From Typha latifolia (lineage: Eukaryota; Streptophyta; Magnoliopsida; Poales; Typhaceae), in the NCBI GenBank assembly GCA_019914945.1, contig CM034101.1:3669188-3733187 (forward strand): 64,000 nucleotides of DNA. Direction: 5' to 3'. A program made the position numbers and the translations under genes. Numbering within the stretch: position 1 is the stretch's first letter; every line of letters starts with the position of its first letter. Below are positions 14,201 through 25,230 of the stretch, piece by piece. The notes under the pieces are model-generated. The model was not told the DNA's origin and made no database searches. It saw nothing but the letters and a program-made list of their open reading frames with translations.

Positions 14201-14415
14201 AATGGGTTATCCGCAAAATTGAACCTTTACCAAAGAATCAGCAAAAGAACAGCGGAAACAGAACGAATGCCTCACTTGTGAGCACTGTGCTCTTGCTCCA
14301 ACCCCATGAGCTCATCGGAGGTCAAGGGAGCGGATCCCTGGGGAAGCGCAGACATGCTCCTCGTACCCATAACTCTCTTCGCCACCAACTGCAATGGCCT
14401 CCTCATCGCAGCCAT
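8290..14415 (-). CDS. OAT: Ornithine delta-aminotransferase, mitochondrial (10 exons)
   Basis: It converts ornithine plus 2-oxoglutarate to glutamate-5-semialdehyde plus glutamate, in arginine catabolism and proline metabolism in mitochondria. I placed these exons by GT-AG junctions and an unbroken frame: 14415-14276, 13497-13389, 13182-12952, 12218-12059, 11957-11902, 11434-11282, 11094-10997, 10776-10696, 9523-9290 and 8455-8290. They give 475 residues, the same as I remember for Arabidopsis. The N-terminus is Arg-rich without acidic residues, as in a mitochondrial presequence. Fold-type I PLP marks are [38 protein letters not shown] with PLP-nitrogen Asp258, and ILGKALGAG with the Schiff-base Lys287. 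The C-terminus has a CxxC pair ([10 protein letters not shown]), like rice as I recall. Its neighbour downstream is an AUF F-box gene, as at Arabidopsis At5g46170/At5g46180. No lesion is seen. Confidence 0.95.
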
Positions 14416-15689
14416 TTGATCACCTCTTCTTCTCCAAAAGGTAACCAAAGAGAGACCCGAAAGAGAAAGGAAAGGAGGGATGTCCGCGAGAGTATTATTT
14501 GGGGAAGGATGATGGTGTGGTTCTATTTCTGTAACACGCCCATGCTTCGGATTGGTGATGATGGGCGAAGTCTTTTGTTTGGTATGTTTGATTCCGCGTT
14601 CTGGTGCAGGGCTTTTGCTTGTTGGGTTTTGCTTCTTTAGTAGGAGTTTGGGCCTCTTCGTGTCCTTTCTGTGAAAAGAGACAAGATAGAGAGATCACAC
14701 ACGCAAGTCTTTCTTTCTCTACGAGTTTATCTGGTGATATTATAGAAACATTGCATCTGGGTATTTAATGGCACTGACGCTTTGCACGCATACTGATGCA
14801 TCACTACGTCAACAGCAGACGCACCGCAGCCTTTAATGATTACATTTAAGGGTGGCAATCGATCGGATTGTGTCGGGTTCGTGTTCGGATCTGTTCAGAT
14901 TGGATTGGGTCGTAATATAAATTTTTATAAATAGGTGAAGAAACAAATACGATCCGTTTAATTATTAGATTATGATTTAAATCTTATTATATATCCTAAA
15001 TTATTTGATGTAGAATGGTTAAATTTGATCAAATTGACCACGGAGAAAATTACAAATAACATTCTTTATTTTGTCTATATTATAAAAGTAGGCCTCTAGA
15101 ATCCCTTATTAATTAAAAAAAAATCATATTAAGTTATACCCTACTGTTTGATTTTATAGGTATATATATATATATATATTTGAACTCACTAGAGGTTAAC
15201 TTAAAATCAAAATAAGCATCTAAAATAGCTAGGAGATTAACCAAACAATCCATTTCTAGTAAAACAGAACTAAATCGAGCTATGAAAAATATCAAAATCA
15301 CATCTAAACAGTAAATCCCATGAGATTAATGATTTAGTTTTAGAGAAGTGAGAATTATATAATATCCAAGGTTTACTAGAATTTAAACTCGAGAACCCTC
15401 ATATAGTACTTATTTAACCAGCTAAGCATTATCCCATTGGTCATAAGATTTACGAATTCAAAACTATTGTCATTTTAATCTCAAGTACTCCCGGTACTTT
15501 TGGCAAATAAGAAGCTCTATCTCTATACAATGAAAAGAGAAGGCAGCATTATTTGTAATTTTCTCTATTGTTAAAGAAATCTTCCGTGATCATCCCAACA
15601 TAAAGTTTAATCTATTTAGATTAAATTAACTTTTTTTCCTAACGACTTAAAAGTTTTTAGAGTAGCTCTCCCTCTCTCCATGCACCTCT
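14416..15689. other. Intergenic: OAT 5' region and AT-rich repeats
   Basis: 14416-14760 holds the OAT 5' UTR and promoter. 14850-15010 begins with GGTGGCAATCGATCGGATTG and looks like a copy of the family described at 24540-24860. 15161-15180 is a TA microsatellite. 15365-15455 (minus) resembles a decayed tRNA-derived SINE (TAGCTGGTTAAATAAG, later GAGTTTAAATTCTAG). No gene is seen. Confidence 0.5.
14735..14747 (-). promoter_or_regulatory. Possible TATA element of OAT
   Basis: On the minus strand, TCTATAATATC lies about 325 bases upstream of the OAT start codon. It would give a 5' UTR of roughly 290 bases. Weak: position and sequence only. Confidence 0.3.
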
Positions 15690-16200
15690 ATGCTGAAGCC
15701 GGCGCAGGTCTCTCGTAAGTACAGAACCAGTAGGTGAATGAAACGAAGGCGACGTCGACGAGGCCGGAGGAGTCGCCGCCGAAGTAGTCCTCGTTGCCGA
15801 CTCCACCCTCCAAGAGTTTTTGAGGACATGTATCATTTGTTTCTTGGTAGATCTCCTCTTGAGCCTCCTTGTGGAGGAGCTTCCACATCCGTGAACTTGT
15901 GTCGTAAACCTGGCACGAAGAGAATTGGACTCATTATAAACAACTGTATCTATTTAAGGATTTAGGGTTTATAGGGTTTTAGGTTTAAGGTTTTAAGGTT
16001 TAAGGTGGTAGATAGTTCGAGAGAGCTGGGTATAGTCGACGAAATCGCCCAGAAGCGGCCGGAATGGGCCCTGGCATATGGCACGGACGGCAGCTGAGAG
16101 CTCTTTCCGGCCTAAACCTCTTCTTCCTTGTACTCGAAATCCACCCCCTTCTCCAGCCAAAGCTATCCTTTCCCTTTGACCAAAAATGGGCTCCCTTCTC
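15690..16200 (-). pseudogene. Tau-class glutathione S-transferase pseudogene
   Basis: The exon-1 remnant (about 16200-16018) shows, across shifting frames, GSPF, then RIALA, then EKGVDFEYKEEE, then RAHSGRFW and DFVDYT. These are, in order, the N-terminal thioredoxin-fold and linker motifs of plant tau GSTs. An in-frame TAG follows KEEEV, and GSPF, RIALA and EKGVDF lie in different frames. After a short intron with a preserved acceptor (GTGCCAG|GTT at 15910/15909), the exon-2 remnant reads VYDTSSRMWK, LLEGGVGNEDYFGGDSSG, LVDVAFVSFTYWF. A frameshift then separates TYE from TCAGFSIE. The intron sits where tau GSTs have theirs, so this is a decayed gene duplicate and not a cDNA-derived copy. The first exon end is badly preserved. 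No functional GST lies nearby. Confidence 0.8.
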
Positions 16201-16884
16201 GTCCCCCCGTTGTTTGGTGTACATGGTGAGTGAGTTGACTTGAGGAGACTTTTGAGGGGTGAAAGTTGCTTTATAGAGAGAGAGAGAGAGAGAATAATTA
16301 ATGGCTCTTTCTTCAAAATTATTGTTCTTGATTAAGAGGAGTTCACGTACAAATTCTAAAAATTCAGGTGGTTGTTTGGAAAAAAGGAACTCTTCTTCTC
16401 GATCTTTGCATGGCTCCAGAAAGGTTTCAACATTCAACTTTGGCATGGCTTGCGTCTGAAACGTGAAAGAACGATTGACGTGTTAAAATACAAAATATTA
16501 AAATTAGTGTTCTAAAATAGTGTGAGCTTTTAAAACAATGGGTGAATTTATACTATCAGCTATTTGACCAAAGGAGGCTTCTTCTTAGGCTCGTTAAAAT
16601 ATTTCAACCTGAAGTGAAAAAAACTATTAAAACATATAATATAAAAACTATTATTATTTTAATAATTTAAGTTTTTAGTGCAGTTGACGAGTTAAATGAC
16701 GGTCATATTTACGATTCAACGGAGACCTTTTTTTACCAAAATCTATGAGTCAGGAGTTGGTCGAGCTTGATACAGGAAGAGTCTGTTCTTGATGGTCGAC
16801 GAATGCTACTTGGGGTGGATTAATTGCCACAGAAATAATAACGCTAGAATGATACGGTTAAAAACCTTGGTCTCAATTCACCCT

Positions 16885-17225
16885 CAAGAAAAAAGTATAA
16901 TAGATATATTCCTTAAACTATTTGAATATATCACCAAGTTCTTTTTATCAATATTTCATAAAATTTTAATATAAAGAATATAAAAATTTTGTTTAACTTG
17001 ATAGATGAATAAAATTACTCTCATCTTCCTTCTATATTATTATATCTTTCTTTTCAGTACTTTTACGTGGAAGGAAGAAAATATAAGCACACTTTTTTTA
17101 TCCATCTAATTAGTTGGTTAGATTTTTAAACAATTTAATAAATTTATTTAACAGATCATCTATTTTAGGAAGATAATTATATATTTTTCGTCTCTTTTCT
17201 AAGAGAGTTGGTAGTATAAGTAATA
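16885..17225. mobile_element. Foldback MITE-like element, copy 1
   Basis: The arms are imperfect inverted repeats: GATAGATGAATAAAATTAC near 17000 pairs with TTTTTATCCATCTAATTAG near 17096-17114. The outer left arm has CTTAAACTATTTGAATATAT. A related copy with the same arm words lies at 29035-29365. There is no coding capacity; boundaries are approximate. Confidence 0.5.
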
Positions 17226-17666
17226 GTCGAGGAAAAAAAAAACTTCTAGAGATACAGATAAGTTGCGTTTATTAATTGTGCTCGCAATAGGAAAATAGGA
17301 TACAGATAAGCACTGGATTAATATAACAACTGTAATTAATTAATTAATTATCATTTCATTTGGTATAAATAATTGAAAGATTTACTTTACAAGCAGGTAT
17401 AACAAAAACAGTTGCTGATAAATTAGCCAATTTAGCTTCGTATAAGGATTGAATTAATTTACTCTTAAAACTTTTATCGTACTCTGACCTGACCTCAGAT
17501 GAATAAAGTAGTCTGCAGACTATTTTCATTATATAAAAAAAAAAAAATTAGCTCCTTCATGTCTTCCTACAATCGCCAAGGCTTAGGCTTCTCAAGCAAC
17601 TCTTATTATGACATCATATTATTAGAAAGCTATTCCTTTATCAGTGGATAATTTTATCCATCTATC

Positions 17667-17701
<35 letters not shown>
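17667..17701. repeat. Microsatellite (ATCT)n
   Basis: About nine uninterrupted tetranucleotide units. Confidence 0.95.
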
Positions 17702-18819
17702 AAACAAAGGCAGATGAAGACTGAGAGTTACCATTAGAGAGGTGGGTGGGAGGGAATGGATCTTACCGAACTATCCACCTTGACGTAAAGATAGGGTGGA
17801 AAGGAAGTAGGGATTTCTGGAGCACACGTGGTGGAATCCCATTGGCTGAGTTCTTTGAGAGCCACCATGAAATGAAAGCTAGGATGCATGTAGGCAAATT
17901 GAGAGGTCTCCAAATAGTCTCAAGTGAGATAAAGCAATATATGGAATCTAACTCATATGAAATTTAGGGACATGAAAATTATTTTGTTATTCATTGATCG
18001 TAAATAAGAGATTAAAACTTTCTTGATACGAATGAAGTTTAACGTTAAGCAGTTTGAATATTCATTAATACTGCAAATAACAGTGCCACATATTATCAAG
18101 TACCGATAATATACCCCCTCTAACTTTCCTCTAGTTGCTTAATAATCCATTCTTAGTTTTATTAGAGAAGTTGTCAATCTCCTTAAAATTAATTAACTTA
18201 AAATTTTAAATTGCTAACTCGTGGAATAAAAATATATATATTTATTTTGATATAAACCTCCTAGCAAATAAATAACCATGTAGATCTATACGTATAGTAA
18301 TACTTATGTATTTGTCAATCTCCTCTCTCTCTCTTTCCTCTTCTATCTCCTCCTCATCATTCATTATAAATAATATTCTAATTATTTGTCAAACTATCGT
18401 ATCAATAATATTGATCTTTTATTCAATAAGATGCCCATTCACTTTTATAATAAGAATACTATTATTCTAGAATAAACCTTACTAACTAAACAATAACCTA
18501 TCTTATTATGAAATAGTATTCATTATTTTATCTCATTCTATTTGATACAACTTTTAAAAAATAATTGAATGATACCTCGCAATTATTATTTTGCTGATAG
18601 ATTAGACAACATATAATTACATATCACTTCAGCTATAGTTGGGATTCCCTCTCTCCCTCCCTAGGTTATCTCAATTGAGATTTTTTTCTCTATCTCTTCT
18701 TTTAAATATTAATCATCTCACCTAGAGTTGAAATTCTATCTATTTTTCTTGTACTAATAAATTTTGCAAAAATAAAGAAAAATATCAAGCCCTCACTCTT
18801 TCAAAATAATTCCACAGTA

Positions 18820-19130
18820 AGTAGTTATTTTCTCATAATATTCTAAGTATATTATTGCAGTACGAGGTTATTTCCTTATAGTGCATGCTTATAATCTCAT
18901 ATTAGTCTAAAATTATCTCGCAGTACATATTTATTTTCTTATAATATTCAAAAGTATTGTTACAGTGTGAGCTTATAATTACGTAGTGTGGGGTTATATT
19001 CTTGCACTAGTCTAAAGTTATCTCACTGCATAGTTATTTTACATACAGTGTGAGGTTATTTCCCTAACAATGCAAGCTTATAATTCCGTGTTACCCTACA
19101 ATGCATGATTATTTTTTCGTAATACAGGTA
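18820..19130. repeat. Degenerate tandem repeat, unit about 100 bp
   Basis: Phrases such as AGTTATTTTCTCATAATATT, GTGAGCTTATAATT and TTAGTCTAAAATTATCTCG recur two to three times in the same order. The cores start near 18820, 18925 and 19025. Non-coding. Confidence 0.55.
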
Positions 19131-20053
19131 TATAAAGTATCTTTAATCTACAGTTGTAATAAAAAATATTATAAATTTACATAATTACATATTATTATTA
19201 CTCCGTTGTATCAAATTATATAAGGATATTTTTATCATTTAATATAAAACATTATTATTTCTCAATACAAATTTATTATCTTTTAATATTTTAATATCGA
19301 CTTTATATCATATTAAATATAAGTATTACTATTTATACTAATATTAAACTAAATATTAAAATAGTTTATACTAATATTAGCTCTTTTTCAGATATTAAAA
19401 CTTATAATAAGCCCTGTGGACGCGAGTGAACGAAGCTTAACTCTCAAGTATTTGAGAGGCATATCAACGACACAACAATAAGTGTTAAACTTCAAGTCAA
19501 TCAAGTAATTATACACGTAGTTGTTGCCTATCTGTTAGCTTTTAGATGTTTAGGTGCATAATTGCCTGACAAGCAGGATAAAGCTGCGTCAGGAAACCCT
19601 AATTTTCCATGGCATTTGAAGTGACGTGCAAGAGAATTTAGTAGAAGATCCTGGATGAGTTACACGTACTAAGACACCTAAGATGAAAGTCATCATTGTT
19701 GGTCTTGAAGTATTCCCAGTCAATGATCTCACCAAATTATTTCGAGTCATTTCAACGTGCAACTCTCGTGGATCTTTAATTAATGATGGAGTATAGGAAG
19801 CACAAATCTATCTTTCTAGGTTATATTAATATTAGTTGACTACATCTTGTTTTTTGTTATCATTTTTATTTTGTCATAAGAATATTTATCTTCCTATTTT
19901 ATTTTAATATCTTAAAAATATTACAGTGCCTTTTAATTAATAAATTAGATATCTCTTAAATATATTTTACAACTAAATGTTCACTTATGTATATTTTGAT
20001 TAATCTTTAGATCAATTATGCATATAATTATAACACATGCAAAGAGGCACGAT

Positions 20054-20058
<5 letters not shown>

Positions 20059-20093
<35 letters not shown>

Positions 20094-20097
20094 TTTT
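20059..20097. repeat. (TA)n followed by a T tract
   Basis: About 13 TA units run directly into 13 or more T residues. Confidence 0.95.
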
Positions 20098-21178
20098 AGA
20101 AATTTTTTTTAAGTTAAAACTAATTAAAATACCCTCGTCTATATTTATTCCCTTTCCACTTTCTTTTCCTTCTACCACTATGCAATAACCCTATCTTAAC
20201 TACTATTAGTTAAAAAATGATCAAAATATCTCATCTATTGCTAAAGTGCTTGTGATCTATTAAAATTGACAAGCAAGAACGATCCTCTTTGCTTAGCAAA
20301 TTATACTTATTTATCTTCTATCATTTAGTTTCACACCAATTCTATTATAAAGACATTTTGGTCTTTTCATATAAAAATTACCTTATTCACCATGCTTACT
20401 CACAATTTAGTAATTAAACATAATTCTTGTATAAATTTATTTGAGATGATTGTTACAGTTTATCCATGTTTTATAATCAAAGAACAAATTTTAAATAAAA
20501 CTATATAAATATTTAATTTGTATTTTAGATGTGCATATGTATAAAGTCCTTAAAAATCTTATTCATAAACCAAATGAGACCTATTGCCATTGTTTTTTTA
20601 ACGAATAGTTACTATACATACAAATTGATACAATTATGAACTCAAAATAACCTCAGTATCTTTGAATAATTTTTAAAAATTAAAATAAAAGTAAAAGTTA
20701 AAATTAACTTAGAGTATTTCTGACGTATTCAAAGATCCATGAGGATTTAAAACTGAGTACATAATATTCTTTTGAAGAAAAAAAAAATCTAATGAATAAC
20801 AAGTGAAAGATATATTTTAAAGATATTATATAGTTAAGGGTAATTTTGTGTGAAAATAAAATGTTCGATGGAAACTTCAATCCTAATTGGTTAAGTTTTA
20901 TTTGGCCTATATTGAAAAAAGAAAAAGAAAACTGAATAGTTCACAATTGAGCTTCTTCTTCTTCTTTTTTTGTGAGATAGAATCATAGAATTCGCAACCG
21001 AACATTCAATCCAGGTATAATAGTTCACAACTCAAATGTCATTTCACCTGTCAATCCATAAAGAGTAGTTGCATCACTTTTAAAAATAGAAAAGAATTCT
21101 TCTACTACTATTAACAATACTTTGATCCACATGATCCAAACACATCAAACAGCTTTACAATGCTAAAAGTTAAACACC

Positions 21179-21739
21179 CTAATCGCTAGTTAGAGAACTC
21201 ATAACTCGTTCCTGGAGCCTAATCTGCTTGTTAAATCTCCTAATAAACTCCTCCACTCTCCTGTTAAGCTCCTCGTCCGACAACTTCGAGTACTGATCAC
21301 TCTCCTTCTCCACTCGACGAATCGGCTTCTCAATCACAACAATGCTTTTATCCTGGCAGTGCATTGCTTCGGCGCCAATGGGTCGGCTTAATGGCGTCTC
21401 TTCTACAACTACCCTTTCCTCTGCTTCAGTAGTAGGAGGGCTCCGGTGCTGCGCCGCAAAGTTTACACTCCTCGCGTTATTGCTACGCTTGGCGAACTCG
21501 TCGTAGATATCATCCGCGTCGGCCGACGAGGAAAGCATGCCGGAGTCGGCGGCGAGGATGATGATGATTGAGTTGGACATCAGGAACCAGAAGGTGGTGT
21601 CTTGGAAGAGGGTGGAAGAGGGGACGTCGCGGAGGAAGGCGACGTAGAGGAAGGGGAGGGAGATGACGAGGAGGGAGATGGAGAGCTTCTTCGTTGCCTT
21701 GAGGCGGTGGTGTTTAGTGAGGTCTGGTAGATCACCCAT
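21179..21739 (-). CDS. DUF4408/DUF761 membrane-anchored protein (PAMP-induced A70-like)
   Basis: An intronless gene for 186 residues. Two hydrophobic segments at about residues 19-36 and 49-64 (SISLLVISLPFLYVAFL; FWFLMSNSIIIILA) match the N-terminal DUF4408 pattern of plant membrane proteins. The C-terminus, about residues 153-177 (LSDEELNRRVEEFIRRFNKQ), is a typical DUF761 motif. The middle is acidic, Ser/Pro-rich and probably disordered. The family includes stress- and PAMP-responsive proteins with poorly defined biochemical roles, so I give no specific function. I chose the ATG at 21739 because the longer upstream frame reads through a CT microsatellite and a TATA box and has no family similarity. 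No lesion is seen. It stands alone in a repeat-rich stretch. Confidence 0.85.
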   Translation of the reverse strand: MGDLPDLTKHHRLKATKKLSISLLVISLPFLYVAFLRDVPSSTLFQDTTFWFLMSNSIIIILAADSGMLSSSADADDIYDEFAKRSNNARSVNFAAQHRSPPTTEAEERVVVEETPLSRPIGAEAMHCQDKSIVVIEKPIRRVEKESDQYSKLSDEELNRRVEEFIRRFNKQIRLQERVMSSLTSD

Positions 21740-21810
21740 CTTTGGAGTTTTTAAGTAGCAAAGGTTTCTTCTTTGTTGTCGGAGTATGGAGAGGTTTGAG
21801 AGGAGCTTAA

Positions 21811-21819
21811 ATTTATAGG
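21811..21819 (-). promoter_or_regulatory. TATA box of the DUF4408/DUF761 gene
   Basis: CCCTATAAATTT on the minus strand lies about 75 bases upstream of the start codon. A CT-rich tract directly precedes it, a common plant core-promoter layout. It predicts transcription starting near 21785. Confidence 0.6.

Positions 21820-21822
<3 letters not shown>

Positions 21823-21878
<56 letters not shown>
21823..21878. repeat. Microsatellite (GA)n
   Basis: About 27 GA units directly upstream of the TATA box at 21811 (CT on the gene strand). Length variation here could alter the promoter. Confidence 0.95.
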
Positions 21879-21881
<3 letters not shown>

Positions 21882-22024
21882 ATTTGTTCTGTGGGCAAAT
21901 GAATTGTTCTATGGGCAAAAAGTAATTGGGTAAGGGAAGTGTCTATCAATGGGCACCCATTGGGGGGAGTTAGTGAAGCCAGCCAATTTAATTGGAATAC
22001 TAATTAGCTAGCTAAATAAGTTTA

Positions 22025-22330
22025 GAGAGTTTTACGTAGTTGCCACTAAAAACTTTTAAAATATCATAATTGTCACCTAAGTAACTTAGACGTACGTAGG
22101 AATTTTTTTTTAGTTGTTATATGAAGTGTTTAAAATGGTTTGAAAGCTATCTGACCATAAGATCTTTACTAATTACCATCGTATGAGAAGAGAAAAATTA
22201 TAAGTTATAAATAATCTATAAATATTCGGTTAAGAACTAACCTCAATAGCAATCTATTATAAATGAACGACAAGATTTTAGCGGTAATTATAATATTTTA
22301 AAAAATGTAGTTATAATTATGAAAATTATA
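22025..22330. mobile_element. Foldback MITE-like element
   Basis: The left arm (AGTTGCCACTAAAAAC, TTTTAAAATATCATAATTGT) pairs with the right arm near 22275-22325 (TAATTATAATATTTTAAAAA, then TGTAGTTAT). A related sequence is at 60150-60290. Non-coding. Confidence 0.5.
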
Positions 22331-22857
22331 AAAAAATATCAGCGGCAAATTATGTAAAAAAACTTGGCTTGATTTTAACTTATTATTTGTGCAATTCATC
22401 TCTGTGTAGTCCACACCGAGTTACAACTTTTGTGTTTCTTATTCAAAGTTAATAATATTTGGCATTAATATTTTAGTTATAAGTTTCTAAATGGTCAAAT
22501 TATTTGTACCATTTTCAACTGTCTGTATTTCTATGGGTGTCATTAAATTTTGTTTCACATTTTTGCCGATAAATTAACTAATACTCGCAAATTTGTGTGA
22601 ACTGAGAATAGCTAAGTGATTAAGTTTATAATATATAAAAGAAGAACTTGAGATCAAACAACTTCATAAACTGTAATATGCCCTAAAAGACTAAAAGGCT
22701 AGTTTAACTTTGACTTCATAATATAGCATTCAATCATGATGCTGTCCAATTTTAGAAACATTAAAATATTCATGGTGTAATAATTCAACATTGCTATCCA
22801 TTCATCCTAAAAGGAGACTTGGACATATATATTTATTAGAAAATTTAGAGTTAAATA

Positions 22858-23365
22858 ACTTATGTGTTTTATGCCTAAAATTATTTTACTTTTTTGTAAT
22901 TTAAAAAATCTCAAATGAGTTTATGTAGTTATAACTAAAGTAAGACCGTTATCAAACTTAATCGAATCTATCCAAAATAATTTTTAGAATTAATTTGCTC
23001 CTCAATTTTTTATATTATATGGACCAAAATACACTCAGCTTATTCTTTGCCTAAAAAATGACAACGAAGAATAAAAATCTCTCTTCTCCGCTCTCCCTTC
23101 ATCTTCATCTGACCAACTTCCTCCTTAGTCCAAAGAAGGAGGAGAGAGAGCGGCAAGGTAATTCTGGCGAGGGTGAGGTGGTAGTGTAGAGAACAAGATG
23201 AATTTAAGTGAGATGGGTTAGGATTATTTTGGTAATTAATTTATATATTTTTTTTCAGTTGAGTTGAATAGGAAAGTTAACAGTCTTATTTTAATCACCT
23301 GGATTGATTTGAGATTTTTTTTTAATAAAAGAGTAAAATAATATTGAGCATAAGTATAATAGCAT
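22858..23365. mobile_element. Non-autonomous DNA transposon with roughly 100-bp inverted repeats
   Basis: The left end (ACTTATGTG, AAAATTATTTTACTTTTTTG, AAAAAATCTCAAATGAG, AGTAAGACCGTTATCAAACT) matches the reverse complement of the right end (ACTTATGCTCAATATTATTT, TACTCTTTTATT, AAAAAAATCTCAAATCAA, AATAAGACTGTTAACTTTC). The centre (23085-23180) is more GC-rich and unrelated to the arms. Long arms around a small unrelated core resemble Mutator-like non-autonomous elements. I could not find a clear target-site duplication. Confidence 0.55.
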
Positions 23366-24539
23366 AAAATATATTTAATCCAAAAATTTAAGTATAATGG
23401 GATCTTGGATATCTGCAATAGCTTCTCAGGCTAGTCTTTGAGCTAAAATAATAATGTCCAATTAGAAGATCTTGACTTTTACTCTTAACAACAAGTGGAT
23501 GACCATTCCAAAAGGCCAAATATTTTCACTCCTCTTCACAAGTGGGGCATTATTGAATGCATTGGTTGAAATTAATTTTGCTCATTATTCAACAATTAAT
23601 TAGACAAGCTTCAGCTATGAGTTAGGCAATCACATTGGGTTAGGCCAAGTTACTGCTAATATGACAGGTTAAAATTAACATTATTATAATTTAAAATGTA
23701 TACATTTTCTTGCAAATTTCATCATCTAGTTCGCAGCTTTTAGGAGGACATGGATCTAAAATCTAAGTGCAACTCTTGCGACTTGAAAATTATTTTAATT
23801 TTGGAAGGATTTGAATCCGAATTTGTATCCAAATCCATATCCAATAAAAAGCATGTCTTCTTCGCCACTCAGCTAAGAAAACGAAGACTCCATTGCTATG
23901 TACAAATGGCCACAGAACAATGGGTAGCTTCACGTCTATTTATATCTTCTTGGGTTTAGATTAAAAGAAACTAATAAAATTCTATGAAGTGAATTGTATT
24001 AAGTGATCCGCATCAGCAAGGGATAGAATCCGACCCGATAAGCAAGAGTTACAACCTATATTAAAAGGGTATTGGATTAAATACATTTTACCTACTCTAC
24101 TCTGGACTCAACTTTATTTTGTATCACTATATTTTCCTGTATTTTTTACTAACTTGTAACTATTAATTTTTCATCCAATATTAATAATATTAGTGCCTTT
24201 TTAATTTAAAAATTAATTACCAGGTTGAATCAAAATTACTCTACCTCATTTCTTTACTTTTAGTTTAGATCACTAAGTCAGCAATTTTTTTTTTGTAATG
24301 TATATTTATTTAATACAAATTTGACTTTTTAAGTCATTTTGTCATATTTATTTAAGACATTTGTATTTACAGTTTAGTGAAAAGTGTAAATGAAGTAGTG
24401 TTTCAAAATAAAATTAATGAGGTAAAGTATTTTTGGCGTTGGGTACATCATGGTAAAATATATTTAATTGAATTAATATTTATTTGTCGAGACATTTGCA
24501 TTTATCACTCCCCCTTTAGATTTAGTGATTTATAATGTT

Positions 24540-24860
24540 TTGACTTTTAAAGTAAAAAAGTTTAAATTTAGTCTAATTAGATTTATATTATCAATAGGTC
24601 AACTCATCTAATCTAATCTGATTTTTAAACGAATTGTGTTCATGTTTATTACTTCAATCTAATAAACTCATTTATGACCTCGACCGTCAATACAATAACT
24701 CAGTTATGACTAAATAACTCGTCAATTTATATTCAAATAATTTATGTCAACCGGTAACCGGTTTATAACACTTGTAATTCGTTTGATAAACGGATTGTGT
24801 TCGTATTTAGAAAGTATACATGTTTGCATATCCGAACCCTACTAAATTGCCATCCCTAGT
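24540..24860. repeat. Dispersed repeat family ending GGATGGCAAT, copy
   Basis: Read on the minus strand it begins near 24855 with GGATGGCAATTTAGTAGGG. On the plus strand, TTTAAATTTAGTCTAATTAG and TATTACTTC-TAA also occur, slightly changed and in the same order and orientation, at 59455-59650. Related text is at 47900-48110 and 14850-15010. Function unknown. Confidence 0.5.
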
Positions 24861-25230
24861 TAGGAGGTATTGAGATGTTTTCTTTAATCTCTGGTTAAGT
24901 TAATCCTGCACGTAGCCTAGCTTGTTTATATCTATTTGTTTAAGCACGTAGTATAAAACTATAGGGTGTAGTTTGAATTTTAAAGTAAAACAGAAGGATT
25001 ATTCTGGAAACGAGCATATTACGAGGTTGGAAACGTGATATAATCAAAATATGAGGTGTTAAATATAAAACTTTCCTCAGTTATTTCGGTACCTATGCGC
25101 TTCTTAAATTGAAGGCGAGGTCGGCGTCTCCTCGGGCTTCCGCCGAGAAATTAGAGAAAGATAGGGGGGGCCAAAAGAGATAAAGGACGGTGCGCGAAGG
25201 TTCTTGGTATAGTTTTCCCTTTCGATCTCC

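Larger units (their letters stand above)
16201..21178. other. AT-rich intergenic region with small repeats
   Basis: No recognisable gene. The minus frame at 16000-16446 begins with an ordinary-looking stretch (MPKLNVETFLEPCKDREEEF) but runs into the GST pseudogene region and has no known domain. The plus frame at 17746-17967 (73 codons) is unrecognised. Other contents are a foldback element (16885-17225), a TATC microsatellite (17667-17701), degenerate internal repeats (18820-19130) and a TA tract (20059-20085). Confidence 0.55.
21879..25230. other. AT-rich intergenic region with foldback elements
   Basis: No gene is recognised. It holds two inverted-repeat elements (22025-22330 and 22858-23365) and a dispersed repeat (24540-24860). 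The plus frame at 23750-23959 (69 codons) has no known motif. 25100-25230 turns GC-rich and is the PEX13 promoter/5' UTR. Confidence 0.55.

Noticed and set aside
16000..16446. 148-codon minus-strand frame starting MPKLNVETFLEPCKDREEEF
   Set aside because: Its 3' half is the GST pseudogene in a wrong frame and a GA tract; the 5' part has no recognised domain and no splice partner.
17746..17967. 73-codon plus frame starting MGGNGSYRTIHLDVKIGWKG
   Set aside because: It has no recognisable family, no clear promoter and no conserved partner. I considered a miR482-like hairpin because of GGTGGGAGGGAATGG but found no complementary arm downstream.
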